64,000 nt of DNA from contig NZ_LDJP01000005.1 in NCBI RefSeq assembly GCF_001431505.1, forward strand, positions 1-64,000, given 5' to 3'. Below, piece by piece: positions 1 to 9,157 of the stretch. The position numbers were made by a program, and so were the translations under genes. Each line of letters opens with the position of its first letter. Within the stretch, counting starts at the first letter, position 1. Below the pieces are notes generated by a model that did not search any database, had not been told where the DNA came from, and was given only the letters and a program-made list of their open reading frames with translations. The DNA comes from Stenotrophomonas daejeonensis (GTDB taxonomy: Bacteria; Pseudomonadota; Gammaproteobacteria; Xanthomonadales; Xanthomonadaceae).

Positions 1-79
1 AGCGGGGGTTGGGGTGAGGGACGGCGAAGTCCCGATGTTCCTGTTGCTGGTTGGAAGTAGGTAAGAGCAAAGGCTTTCA

Positions 80-132
80 CTCCTGCTGCGCAGGAGCGAG
101 CCACCTTTCTTTGCTCGTGCAAAGAAAGGTGG
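80..132. repeat. Two adjacent perfect hairpins next to dispersed repeat A
   Basis: Two inverted repeats lie side by side. At 80-96 the arms are CTCCTGC/GCAGGAG with a 3-base loop. At 101-132 a 13-bp perfect stem (CCACCTTTCTTTG / CAAAGAAAGGTGG) has a 6-base loop. They directly precede repeat element A and are absent from its second copy at the right end of the window. No gene is visible in the surrounding 1-500 stretch. Confidence 0.7.
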
Positions 133-143
133 CCCAAAGAAAG

Positions 144-356
<213 letters not shown>

Positions 357-500
357 TGCTTTTGCTCGACATGACCGGACATGCGTCCGTTGAATGCCAC
401 GCGAAGGCGGGAATCGCTTCACAACAGCCGCAGGCTGGTAATCGCTCTTCGATGGATTGCTAGAAAGCCTCCTGACACTTGATTGCACGGGACACCACCC

Positions 501-1586
501 ATGACCAGCTCCCAATCCGGCCAAACACCCACTCGCTACGCCTCGGTCGATGCGCTGCGCGGCATCACCGTCGCGGCGATGCTGCTGGTCAACAACCCCG
601 GCACCTGGAGCCACGTATTCGCGCCGCTGGAGCATGCGCAGTGGAACGGCTGCACGCCCACCGACCTGATCTTCCCGTTCTTCCTGGTGATCGTCGGCGT
701 GTCGATCGGGCTCGGCGTGGTGCCGCGGGTCGAGCAGGGGGGCGACCGCGCCGCGCTCACCCGTACCGTGTTGGTGCGGGCCCTGCGCATCCTCGGCCTC
801 GGGCTGTTGCTGCACCTGCTGGCATGGTGGTGGCTGGACCTGCCGCATTACCGGCCGTGGGGCGTGCTGCAGCGCATCGGCCTGTGCTTCGCCATCGCCG
901 GCATGGCGGCCATCTGGTTGTCCGCACGCATGCAGTGGCTGTGCATCGGCCTGCTGCTGGGCGACTACGCCGCCCTGCTGATGGCCGGTGGCACGCCGCC
1001 GTGGCACAACCTGCCCAGCCGCGTGGACACCGTCCTGCTCGGCCCGTTGCTCTACCAGTACGATGCCGCCACCGGGCTGGGGCATGACCCGGAAGGCCTG
1101 TTGTCCACGCTGGGGGCGCTGGCCTCTACCCTGCTCGGCTTGCATGCCGCCGCGCTGTTGCGCAGCGGCCGTCCGCTGCGACTGCTGGCGGCAGCCATCG
1201 TGCTGCTGGTCGCCGGCGGCGTGTGGTCGCACTGGCTGCCGATCAACAAGAACCTGTGGACGCCGTCCTACGTGCTGTGGACGGCCGGCTGGGCGTATGC
1301 CGCGCTATGGCTGGCGCATCGGCTGGTAGACCGCAATGGCTGGCCGGCGCTGGGCCGGCGCTTCGGCGTCAACGCCATCACCGCCTATGCCGGCTCCGGC
1401 GTCATGGTGCTGGCGATGCTGGGCACCGGTAGTTGGGGCTGGCTGTACGCGCAGGTGTTCGACCGCTGGATCACCCCGCTGGCCGGCGCCGAAACCGCCT
1501 CGTTGGCGATGGCGCTGGCTTTCGTCGCGTTGTGGTGGCTGCCGATGGCCTGGCTGGACCGGCGGCGGATCTACCTGAAGATCTGA
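501..1586 (+). CDS. NagX-like multi-pass membrane acyltransferase (DUF5009/HGSNAT-type)
   Basis: A 361-residue polytopic protein with about ten hydrophobic segments. The N-terminus (SVDALRGITVAAMLLVNNPG, then TPTDLIFPFFLVIVGVSIGL) is the signature of the YeiB/NagX/heparan-alpha-glucosaminide N-acetyltransferase-like family. Members are thought to move acyl groups across the inner membrane, in this bacterial group often onto N-acetylglucosamine in chitin-utilisation clusters. Here it stands alone with no nag genes nearby, so the substrate is unknown. I chose the ATG at 501; an in-frame TTG lies 18 bases upstream. It is transcribed away from repeat A and toward the BTAD regulator, 190 bases downstream. 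Family assignment is firm, function is inferred. Confidence 0.85.
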   Translation: MTSSQSGQTPTRYASVDALRGITVAAMLLVNNPGTWSHVFAPLEHAQWNGCTPTDLIFPFFLVIVGVSIGLGVVPRVEQGGDRAALTRTVLVRALRILGLGLLLHLLAWWWLDLPHYRPWGVLQRIGLCFAIAGMAAIWLSARMQWLCIGLLLGDYAALLMAGGTPPWHNLPSRVDTVLLGPLLYQYDAATGLGHDPEGLLSTLGALASTLLGLHAAALLRSGRPLRLLAAAIVLLVAGGVWSHWLPINKNLWTPSYVLWTAGWAYAALWLAHRLVDRNGWPALGRRFGVNAITAYAGSGVMVLAMLGTGSWGWLYAQVFDRWITPLAGAETASLAMALAFVALWWLPMAWLDRRRIYLKI

Positions 1587-1777
1587 ATGCGGCGCGTTTG
1601 AAAGAAAGTGTGATCGGGTGATCGGATTCGGCCGCTTTTCACGATTGGGTAGGTAAGCGCCGGGGAATCAGGGGCGCCGTCCATCCATCTGCCGGGGAAA
1701 TGCATGAGCCGTCGTCCTGTCTGCCTGCCGCGGACCGAAAACACGCACCGTCCCGCCCATCTGCCGGAGAAGCGGCA

Positions 1778-2575
1778 ATGAGCGCCTGGATCGGCAACCG
1801 GCCGCCGCTGATCCGCCTGCTGGGCGAATGCCGCATCGGCGACGACGACCGGCCGCAGCGGCTTGCCTATCGCAAGGGCTGGGCCCTGCTGGCCTACCTG
1901 GCGGTGGAGCGCACGCGCACCCACCGGCGCAGCCAGATCGCGGCCATGCTGTGGCCCGAGCTGGAGCAGCAGGCGGCATTGACCAACCTGCGGCAGGTGC
2001 TGCGCGACCTGAACCAGGCGCTGCACGCCGCGGTGGGCGAGGGCGTGCTGCTGGTGGACCGCGAAACCGTGCGGCTGTGCCCGCAGGCATCGCAGGGGCT
2101 GCTGGACATCGACCTGCTGGAAAGCGGCGGCGCCGACACCGACTGGCTGCTCGATGCCGGCGAATTGCTGGACGGCATCGTGCTGGACCATTGCGACGAT
2201 TTCGGCGAATGGTTGCTGGGCGTCCGCTCGTGGACGTGGCGGCGCCTGCTGGGGGCATTGGAACGCCGCCGCGACGACGCGGCCGCCGCCGGCGACTTGG
2301 GGCTGGCCGTGCGCCTGGCCCGCCGGCAGGTATCGCTGGACCGCTGGGACGAGGCCGGGCAGCGCGGGCTGATGCGTCTGTACCAGCAGATGGGCAAGCC
2401 CGGCATGGCGCTGGAGTGCTACCGCATGCTGGAGGAGCATCTGCGGCGCGAACTGGACGTGGAGCCGCAGGCGGCGACGCGCGCGCTGGCCGCGGAGATC
2501 GAAGGGAGTTCTCGGCGAGTGCATCCGCTTGCCAAGCGGGAATGGCAGTGGCCCGTGCCTGCGTGGGCATTCTGA
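1778..2575 (+). CDS. Small BTAD-type (SARP-like) transcriptional regulator
   Basis: 265 residues. Residues about 8-100 form an OmpR/PhoB-like winged-helix (LLGECRIG, then RRSQIAAMLWPELEQ and NLRQVLRDLNQAL), and about 115-255 are helical repeats of the bacterial transcriptional activator domain (RLARRQVSLDRWDEAGQR, LMRLYQQMGKPGMALECYRM). SARP-type activators of this build bind direct repeats near promoters; no sensory or AAA domain is attached here. The ATG at 1778 follows GGAGAAG at a good distance, preferable to the ATG at 1700. The gene converges on the last gene of the MSHA-like pilus operon with only 22 bases between stops, so a regulatory link to the pilus is possible but not shown. Confidence 0.75.
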   Translation: MSAWIGNRPPLIRLLGECRIGDDDRPQRLAYRKGWALLAYLAVERTRTHRRSQIAAMLWPELEQQAALTNLRQVLRDLNQALHAAVGEGVLLVDRETVRLCPQASQGLLDIDLLESGGADTDWLLDAGELLDGIVLDHCDDFGEWLLGVRSWTWRRLLGALERRRDDAAAAGDLGLAVRLARRQVSLDRWDEAGQRGLMRLYQQMGKPGMALECYRMLEEHLRRELDVEPQAATRALAAEIEGSSRRVHPLAKREWQWPVPAWAF

Positions 2576-2597
2576 CTCACACGCCAGCTGCAGTGCG

Positions 2598-3899
2598 TCA
2601 CGGTCCTGTGTAGCGGAAGTCATTGGCAGCCTGGCGTACTTCGTCATCGGGAAAACCACCAAGCATGTCTGCGCGGCGGGCGTTGGTGACGATTTCGGCT
2701 TCCAGACGCGTGGCCTCAGCGGGGAAGCGCGCGGCGAATTGGTCGCGGTATTTTTCCGCATTGGCCAGATAGCTGTCGGCAGCACCCTTGGCAACACCAG
2801 CCGCGATGGTGCTGCCAACGGCGGTGCCGATGCTGCCGGCGGCAATGGCCACACGCCAGTTCCAGCCGCCATAGGTATCGAACATTTCGGCGATGGTGTC
2901 CAGAGTTCCGGCAGTGGTGTTTATCAGTTCGGCGCTGGCATCGATGATCGCGACGGTGGCGTTCATGCTTTCGGCCTTGCCCAGTTCGACCATTATGTCC
3001 AGCTGAGTTTTGTGGTTGTGCATGACCGGCGTGGTCAGGCGCGCGGCTGCAGCCACGTTGGCATGGGCGAACAGGGCTGGGCTGTAATGCTCGCCGCAGC
3101 GCAGCCGGGTCCACAACTGGTCGATGCCCACCGCGATCACCTTGTCGCGGTAGTCGCCACTGCCGGGCCTGCGTGGTGACTGGAAGGCTGGCGAGCCATC
3201 GTCGTGAGTGGGTGTGAGCAGGTCGATGGCGGCCAGTGCGTAGGCGACGTTGCCGGTGTTTCTGGTCAGGTCGTGTTCGTGACGGGTATGCACGTGGCCA
3301 TCGCTGGCGGGCAATTGGCTTGCATTGCGTAGTGCATCGCAAAAATCCATGCTGTTGTGGTTGAGCCTTGGCAATGCGGTGCAGTCCACATAAGTGCAGT
3401 GGTCCCATGCTTGCACCCGGCTGATGACGAAGCTGTCCGCAGCGTTGGCGGTGACTTGCAGTGGCATGGCCTGATCAGGCGGCATGGCCAGATCGGCATC
3501 CAGTACGGTCGGTTGTGGCGTTGCCTGCTGGCTGTCGGTGCTCCAGCGTTGGATCATGGCGCTATCACCGGTGCGGCGTAGTACGCCGTAGCGCAGGTGG
3601 CCGCTGCGAGCATCGGGTAGGCCCACGGTAATGTAGGGCAGCTTGCCAACCTCGCCGCCGCCGCAGTCTTCGCGGCCATCGTGGTTGGTATCCGGGCAGG
3701 GCAGGCGCGACTGGCTGGTGACGAAGCCCATCACCGCGTCGTCGGCGCGTTGCAGCAGGTCGCGCCGCACTGCCTGGCTGCGTTCCTCGGACATGGTGCC
3801 GAGCCAACGTGTGAGCAGGATGCCGATGATGCCGAGGATGACCAAGGCCACGGTCAGTTCGATCAGCGAGAAGCCACGTGAGCGGGAGCGGTGATTCAT
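2598..3899 (-). CDS. Minor prepilin-like protein (operon gene 15)
   Basis: 433 residues. A short basic leader ends RSRG, followed by FSLIELTVALVILGIIG: a class III prepilin cleavage site with Glu at +5 and a hydrophobic N-terminal helix. The ectodomain starts with SRLPCPDTNHDGREDCGG, then KLPYITVGLP and LRYGVLRR, a pattern shared with the other minor pilins of this operon (4990, 8373 and 17001 starts). Further cysteines suggest disulfides. The C-terminal third is Ala/Gly-rich and hydrophobic, then helical. Its ATG overlaps the previous stop (ATGA). It is the last gene of the operon and converges with the BTAD regulator. Likely a minor pilin at or near the pilus tip; the exact role is unknown. 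Confidence 0.8.
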   Translation of the reverse strand: MNHRSRSRGFSLIELTVALVILGIIGILLTRWLGTMSEERSQAVRRDLLQRADDAVMGFVTSQSRLPCPDTNHDGREDCGGGEVGKLPYITVGLPDARSGHLRYGVLRRTGDSAMIQRWSTDSQQATPQPTVLDADLAMPPDQAMPLQVTANAADSFVISRVQAWDHCTYVDCTALPRLNHNSMDFCDALRNASQLPASDGHVHTRHEHDLTRNTGNVAYALAAIDLLTPTHDDGSPAFQSPRRPGSGDYRDKVIAVGIDQLWTRLRCGEHYSPALFAHANVAAAARLTTPVMHNHKTQLDIMVELGKAESMNATVAIIDASAELINTTAGTLDTIAEMFDTYGGWNWRVAIAAGSIGTAVGSTIAAGVAKGAADSYLANAEKYRDQFAARFPAEATRLEAEIVTNARRADMLGGFPDDEVRQAANDFRYTGP

Positions 3900-4990
3900 G
3901 GGTTCAGTCCGGCACGGTCAAGGCCAATGGTGGTGTCGCGGGCATCGTCGTGCAGGGCTTTGATGCGGTCGCGGAAGATGCTGACCAGATCACGCCGGTG
4001 CTCGGCGTCCTTCACGCCGGAGAGAGCGTCGTCGTAGGTTTCCTGTGCCTCGACCAGGCTTTTACTGGCGTCGTAGATGCCTTGCACTGATTGGGCCAGT
4101 TGCTTCACGCCGGCACCGATGCTGGCACCGTCAGGCGGCCAGCCCGACGCGATCAGCGTGAGAGCAATGGCCTCGTTGGTGATGGATTCGGCCAAAGCGT
4201 AGATGGCGAGATCACGGGCCACCTTGGCCTGGTCGCGGATGGTTTCGGCGATGTGAATGTCGAAACTGCGGAACTCGAGATTGAATTCGGTCATGAGTAG
4301 GGCGCTATGGGCAGCATAGGCGCTTTGCGCGCTGCCTTGTGTGCGCGCCAGCCGGTCCGGGCAGGACAGCCGCGTTGCCAGTTCGCCGGGGCCGGTGGCT
4401 ACGACGGCCAGTGCGCCTGCAGCATCTGCAGTACCCGGCAGAGTTTGTGCCGATGGCTGCCATTGCGCGGCGGCGTCAAGGTGGCCGTGCCCGCTCACGC
4501 CGCTATGCCCCAGGTAGTAGGCCAGCGGCAGGTTCAGCCCGGCCATGCCGATGTTGCTGCGCTGGTTCAACAACAGGCGCATGCACAGGTCCAGCCCGTT
4601 ACTGTTGGGTGCGGGTTGGTCGGCGGGCGGCAGCGCGGGGTCGAACAGATCGTCAGGTAGCGTGGTGGTCAGGTTGGACTGGGCTTGGTAGTACAGGCGC
4701 ATGCGCGAGGGCAGGCCGAGGTCGGTTACCGGTAGCCAGCCGCTGGCCGCACCGTCGGCGCGGCCGTTGCCGTCGGTATCGGCACTGGGCAGGTGGCCGT
4801 GGCTGCGCATGTAGCCGAGCAACGCTTGCTCGGCCTGCGCCAATTCCTGTTGCTGGCGATCGGCGTCCAGTATCTGGTTGCCCAGAGGTAGCAGGTTGAA
4901 CAACAACACGGTGAGCAGGGCGGCGATGGCCAGTGCCACCGCCAGTTCCACCAGTGAAAACCCACGTTGGCGAAGGTGGCGTGCGGTCAT
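3896..4990 (-). CDS. Minor prepilin-like protein (operon gene 14)
   Basis: 364 residues with leader MTARHLRQRG and then FSLVELAVALAIAALLTVLL, a canonical prepilin N-terminus with Glu+5. The ectodomain begins HGHLPSADTDGNGRADGA, then GWLPVTDLGLP and MRLYYQ. This corresponds to the RLPCP...GWLP..LGLP block of its neighbours, but with PSAD in place of the cysteine-containing PCP. The remainder is helical and Ala-rich, ending in a charged segment. Both ends overlap neighbours by ATGA, so translational coupling is likely. Inferred minor pilin of the MSHA-like system. Confidence 0.8.
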   Translation of the reverse strand: MTARHLRQRGFSLVELAVALAIAALLTVLLFNLLPLGNQILDADRQQQELAQAEQALLGYMRSHGHLPSADTDGNGRADGAASGWLPVTDLGLPSRMRLYYQAQSNLTTTLPDDLFDPALPPADQPAPNSNGLDLCMRLLLNQRSNIGMAGLNLPLAYYLGHSGVSGHGHLDAAAQWQPSAQTLPGTADAAGALAVVATGPGELATRLSCPDRLARTQGSAQSAYAAHSALLMTEFNLEFRSFDIHIAETIRDQAKVARDLAIYALAESITNEAIALTLIASGWPPDGASIGAGVKQLAQSVQGIYDASKSLVEAQETYDDALSGVKDAEHRRDLVSIFRDRIKALHDDARDTTIGLDRAGLNP

Positions 4991-7900
4991 GGCAGTATCG
5001 GGGCTTGCGGACCGGTGGAGCCGCGACTATCGGCGTGTTCCAGCGTAGCTTCGGCACCGAAGCTCATCTGCGTGGTGGGGCCACCGCCGGAGCCACCGTC
5101 GTCGTTCATGTTGTCCAGTTCCTCTTTCAATTTTTCGAACTGGGCCTTGGTGTCGTTGTAGTTCTTGCGGGCGTTTTCCGCACCCAGTTTGGCGCGCAGC
5201 CAGTCCTCGTAAGCACGGCTGTAGGGGTAGCGCTGACAGTACACGCCGAATTTGTAGGTGTCCTTGTTCCACCAATCCACGCTGCTGGCGGATGGCCACC
5301 ACCAATAGTTGCCGTTCCAGTTTCGATTGGTGAAGTACTGGCACATCTTCTCGGAGATGATTTCATTGACTTCCAGATTTTTGTTGTCCCACCACTGGCG
5401 AGGTTCACGCTCAGTGACCAGTAGCGGTGCGGTGGCGTTGCGGTCCTTGTAGTTTTCGGGGGCGTACCACGGCAGATTGCGGGTTGCCTCGCGTTTCTCG
5501 GTGCAGGTCTTGGAGACAGTCACCCAGTTGTTCTTCCAATAGCCGGGCGTTACGGGATTGGTCGAGGTGTCTTCCGGCACCCAGATAGGCCTGTTCTCCT
5601 GATACGAACAGTCGTATTGGTAGTCGTAGCTGTAGGTCTCGATGAAGCTGGAGCGCACCCAGTCATATTTGGTCGGGGTGCCGTTGGCATCCTCGGTGGT
5701 TTCAATGGCCCACTCGAACCAGTTGTAGCCGCTGTCGGCGGAATAGGGTAGTAGTCCTGCAGAGACAGGGCCGGGATAGGCCAGCCACGGCTTGGGCAGA
5801 GCGTTGTAGGAGGATTTGGCCGCGTCGCGACTGGCGGCCAGCCCTGCGTGTTCGGCCTTCAGCCTGGCAAGTCGGTCTTCCATGTTGGGTTTGCAGGTGG
5901 CCAGCTCGTTCTTGTCGCGCTCGTAGACGCCGGTACTGGTCTCCTGCCAGCCATAGTCCTTGGGCGTGCCGCTGCTGACGGTGCAAGCGTCGTTCGAATA
6001 GCGGCCCTTGTCATTGCCGATGAATTCACACTTGGTGACGGTGACGGGCTTTTCGCAGGTTTCGATGTAGCGCACGGCATTGCGGGCGTTGATGCATTGC
6101 TGCCGTTCCATGTCGCCGGGAGGCAGGTTCGCATCCGGGTTGGCGGGGTTGCCCCGGCCGCGGCCAGCGCAATGCTGGGCGTCATTCATCTGATTCACCA
6201 TCTTGGTAAGGATGGAATCACTGCCCTTGAACCAGGTATCGATGTTGTCCTCGAATTGCTTGATTTCCTTGGCAAGTTCCTGCTCGCGTTTGTTCAGGTC
6301 GACCCACTGCTCGGCTTTCTTGCGCAGGGCGACGGCCTCGTTGGTGGCCACGTCCCAGTTGAATTCGTAATGCGATTCCAGCACCCGGTCGTGGGTGCCG
6401 GCGTTGACCTGCACGGGGTTGCCATCGGCATCATCGACCACGTTGCCATCGGCATCGGTCTGATTTCGGGTGCCGGCATAGCTGCAATCGGCGTTGTACA
6501 GCCCGCTGCCGTCGCTGCCGGGCTTGCACACCCATTTCTCCACCAATTTGCGGTAACGCTGCGGCGAGCAGTTCTGCCAGTTGCTGCTGTTGTTGCCGAT
6601 GCCGCAGGTGCGCTGCGGGTGGATGCGCTGCTGAATTTGTGAGCGGTATTGGCTGTCCTTGCCCAGGCTCGGGATTTCCACCAGCGTGTAGGTGGGCAGG
6701 CCATTGACGTCCAGAACCGGCTGGTTGTGAGCGTCCTTGATTTCTTGCGATGACACGCCCCAAGGCGCCAGCCGGTATTGCTCCAATTTGTCCACCTGAT
6801 ATTGCAGCACCTCCCATTCTTTCTTTGCATTTTCGGTCTGCTTGTCCAAACCGATGCGTGGGATCTCGGTTTCCGATTCCACCTCGAAGACCGGATTGCC
6901 GTGTTCGTCATAAAGCAGGTTGCCGGCGGCATCCTTCTTCTGGATGGGGTTGCCGTTGTCGTCGCGTTTGTAGATGACTTCTGTTGACGTGTTTTCTTTG
7001 CAGTTCTTCGCGTAGAGCGTGCATTCCAGCTCCGCGCGGGCCTCGTCCAGATTTTGCGGTGCCGGCTTTGGCCCGTTGGCGTGTGCAAGATCACGGGCCT
7101 TGATCGAGGCATCCAGCGCCAGCGCCACGAAGGGCAGCGAGGCGGCCTTGGCTGCCAGGGTTACGCCCTTGGTGCCGAGACCAACTATTGAAGTAACCAC
7201 GGCGGCGGTCTTCAGTGGTACCTCCCAGCACGTGGCACCGAGCGAGGCGATGCAGGTGGCAATGGAACGGGTGAGGCTGATGGTGGAGGTAACCAAGGTG
7301 GTGATCTGATCAGACAGGCTGACGGCGGTGGTCACCAGTTTGAAGATCAGTGAAATCTGTGCCTTGGCTGCACTCTGCACTGCCGATTCGGTGGCATTGA
7401 TGTTGTTCTGTTGCAGCAGTGCCAGTGCATCGTGCAAGGTGACGGCGGCGGCCAGTACGTCCATGCCAGCCAGCGCCACGTTGTAGGGCTCGTTGCCGCC
7501 GGGCGTGGCCGACAGCTGAGCCACGGTGAACGGGGTAGTGGCGGCGCTGGCGATTGCAGTGGCACTGGACAGGTCGGCCAGCAGGCGGCAGCCGAGCATC
7601 TGCCCTGCCGCGTCGAAGCTGCGCACGCGCACGCGGTCATCGTAGTCGCCGTCCCATTCGCGCCAAGGTGCATCCATGTGGGCTGCAGTGCCGGCGTTGC
7701 CATCGTCCAGGCGCGATTGTCCTGGTAGCGGGCCGGCGGCGGCAATGCCGTAGGCGACGTTCCAGGGAACGTCATTGACGCTGGCCCGCGTCGTGTCCAC
7801 GGTGTTGGTGCCGGCCACCTGCGCCAGTTCCAGCGAGCGGCACAGGTCCAAGCCGTTGACGGCGGTGAAGGTGCGGCGGCTGGTTTCCTTGCCGTTCTCA

Positions 7901-8373
7901 TCGGTGCTGATGATCTCGCGGGCCGAGCCGTCAACCAGTGGTGGCTGGTAGGCGTTGCCCGGCGCGGTAAGGTCCAGGTGTGCGGTGGCGTTGCCGCGAT
8001 AGACCATGTACGCCACCGGGCCGATGGGCATGCCCGAACCCGAGGCGCCAAGCAGGGTGCGCGACGGCAACCAGCCCTTGGCGTTGCCCGGGGTGCAATC
8101 TTCTTCGCCATCCAGTGTTTGCGCCGGGCAGGGCAGGCGTGCATGGGTGGCGGCGAACGCGGCAACGGCCTCGTCGGCCCAGCGCAGCGTCTGTTCCTGG
8201 GTGATGGCCTGTTGCGGTGCACGCTTGGCTTGCAGTAGCACCGCGCCGGCCGCCAGTGCGCCGCCGACCAGCAGCAGGACCAGCATCACCTGGACCAGGC
8301 CGATGCCGGATTGCCTGCCCGCGCGGGGGCGGGCGTGGTGGGAGATGTGCATGTCGAGCGGCTGCATGCTCAT
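4987..8373 (-). CDS. Giant prepilin-like protein, candidate pilus-tip adhesin (operon gene 13)
   Basis: 1,128 residues from the ATG at 8373, preceded by AGGA at good spacing; a GTG 48 bases upstream is an alternative. The leader ends GRQSG and is followed by IGLVQVMLVLLLVGGALAAG, so the cleavage glycine is present but +5 is Gln, not Glu, as in GspK-type tip pseudopilins that lack this Glu. The first ectodomain block matches the smaller pilins (RLPCPAQTLDGEEDCTPG, GWLPSRTLLGA). Hydrophobic helices follow, then three D-x-x-G-N-P type units around residues 465-490 and 635, a charged helical stretch, and an unusually aromatic cysteine-containing region (NGNYWWWPSASSVDWW, WAIETTED, YSYDYQYDCSY) before a coiled-coil and a Gly-rich tail. 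Base composition is visibly lower in GC than the assembly genes. I recognise no enzymatic domain. Confidence 0.75.
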   Translation of the reverse strand: MSMQPLDMHISHHARPRAGRQSGIGLVQVMLVLLLVGGALAAGAVLLQAKRAPQQAITQEQTLRWADEAVAAFAATHARLPCPAQTLDGEEDCTPGNAKGWLPSRTLLGASGSGMPIGPVAYMVYRGNATAHLDLTAPGNAYQPPLVDGSAREIISTDENGKETSRRTFTAVNGLDLCRSLELAQVAGTNTVDTTRASVNDVPWNVAYGIAAAGPLPGQSRLDDGNAGTAAHMDAPWREWDGDYDDRVRVRSFDAAGQMLGCRLLADLSSATAIASAATTPFTVAQLSATPGGNEPYNVALAGMDVLAAAVTLHDALALLQQNNINATESAVQSAAKAQISLIFKLVTTAVSLSDQITTLVTSTISLTRSIATCIASLGATCWEVPLKTAAVVTSIVGLGTKGVTLAAKAASLPFVALALDASIKARDLAHANGPKPAPQNLDEARAELECTLYAKNCKENTSTEVIYKRDDNGNPIQKKDAAGNLLYDEHGNPVFEVESETEIPRIGLDKQTENAKKEWEVLQYQVDKLEQYRLAPWGVSSQEIKDAHNQPVLDVNGLPTYTLVEIPSLGKDSQYRSQIQQRIHPQRTCGIGNNSSNWQNCSPQRYRKLVEKWVCKPGSDGSGLYNADCSYAGTRNQTDADGNVVDDADGNPVQVNAGTHDRVLESHYEFNWDVATNEAVALRKKAEQWVDLNKREQELAKEIKQFEDNIDTWFKGSDSILTKMVNQMNDAQHCAGRGRGNPANPDANLPPGDMERQQCINARNAVRYIETCEKPVTVTKCEFIGNDKGRYSNDACTVSSGTPKDYGWQETSTGVYERDKNELATCKPNMEDRLARLKAEHAGLAASRDAAKSSYNALPKPWLAYPGPVSAGLLPYSADSGYNWFEWAIETTEDANGTPTKYDWVRSSFIETYSYDYQYDCSYQENRPIWVPEDTSTNPVTPGYWKNNWVTVSKTCTEKREATRNLPWYAPENYKDRNATAPLLVTEREPRQWWDNKNLEVNEIISEKMCQYFTNRNWNGNYWWWPSASSVDWWNKDTYKFGVYCQRYPYSRAYEDWLRAKLGAENARKNYNDTKAQFEKLKEELDNMNDDGGSGGGPTTQMSFGAEATLEHADSRGSTGPQAPILP

Positions 8374-8417
8374 GGTGGCGGTCCTGTTGCTATGGCAGGT
8401 GTGGTGTTGCGGTGGAA

Positions 8418-9143
8418 TCACTGGTTCATCTTCAGGTAGCCGGTCATCACCCTCGATTGACCATCAGGGGTGCCATCGCGGGTGGCGGTACTGTCCAGGC
8501 TCCACGGGTTGTCGTCCGGCGGGCTGCCGACGGCACCGGTGAGGTTGTATTGGGCGGCTCCCGACGTCGCCTCGCGCAGGCGGCCGAAGCGGGCGTCGAT
8601 GCGGCCGTCGATGCGGTTGTCGAGCTGGTTGGCCAACTCCGGGGTCAGCCCGTTCAGGACCATCACGTTGCGGGTGCGCCCGATGTAAGGAGGGCTGCCG
8701 GGGGCGGGTTCGGCCCAGTCGGTGACCGAGGTGAAGCACACCTGCAGGTTCTGCGGTTCACCATTGCTGTCTTGATAGACGTAATGCGACTCCATGCCTT
8801 CGGCGCGGCCGGTGGGCAGGGTGATGCCGCGCTTGAGCATCTCGTCGCGCAGTTCCTTGGTGTTGGCGGTGTCGCACAGCGGAGTGGGGCTGCCGGCGCG
8901 CACGCGGCCGGTCGGGTTGGCCAGATTGTCCAGCGGCACCGTGCCCACCTGCGCCACGTAGCGGTCGTAGGCGATGATCCAGCCCTGCACGAACTCGGTG
9001 CTGATGCGCTCGGCCACGGCGCTGCGGTACACGTCGCGGCCAACGCTGACCGCGCCGATGATCAGGGCGATGATCACCAGCACCACGGACATCTCCAGGA
9101 TGGTGAAGCCGTTGCAGCGGCGGCGATGGTGCGGGATCGGCAT
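8418..9143 (-). CDS. Pilin-like protein, paralogue of the first operon gene (operon gene 12)
   Basis: 241 residues. Leader MPIPHHRRRCNG, then FTILEMSVVLVIIALIIGAV with Glu+5. It is clearly paralogous to the pilin encoded at 20890: both continue GRDVxRxAxxxRI, both have a GLTPxLAxxLDxxIDG motif followed by DA..G..R, and both end in KMNQ. The ATG at 9143 follows GAGAAG; an upstream GTG at 9161 overlaps the mshG stop (GTGA) and could also be used. Of pilin size, it could be a structural or initiating pilin of the MSHA-like filament. The two paralogues may be alternative or co-assembled subunits. Confidence 0.8.
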   Translation of the reverse strand: MPIPHHRRRCNGFTILEMSVVLVIIALIIGAVSVGRDVYRSAVAERISTEFVQGWIIAYDRYVAQVGTVPLDNLANPTGRVRAGSPTPLCDTANTKELRDEMLKRGITLPTGRAEGMESHYVYQDSNGEPQNLQVCFTSVTDWAEPAPGSPPYIGRTRNVMVLNGLTPELANQLDNRIDGRIDARFGRLREATSGAAQYNLTGAVGSPPDDNPWSLDSTATRDGTPDGQSRVMTGYLKMNQ

Positions 9144-9157
9144 GGGGGTCTTCTCGT

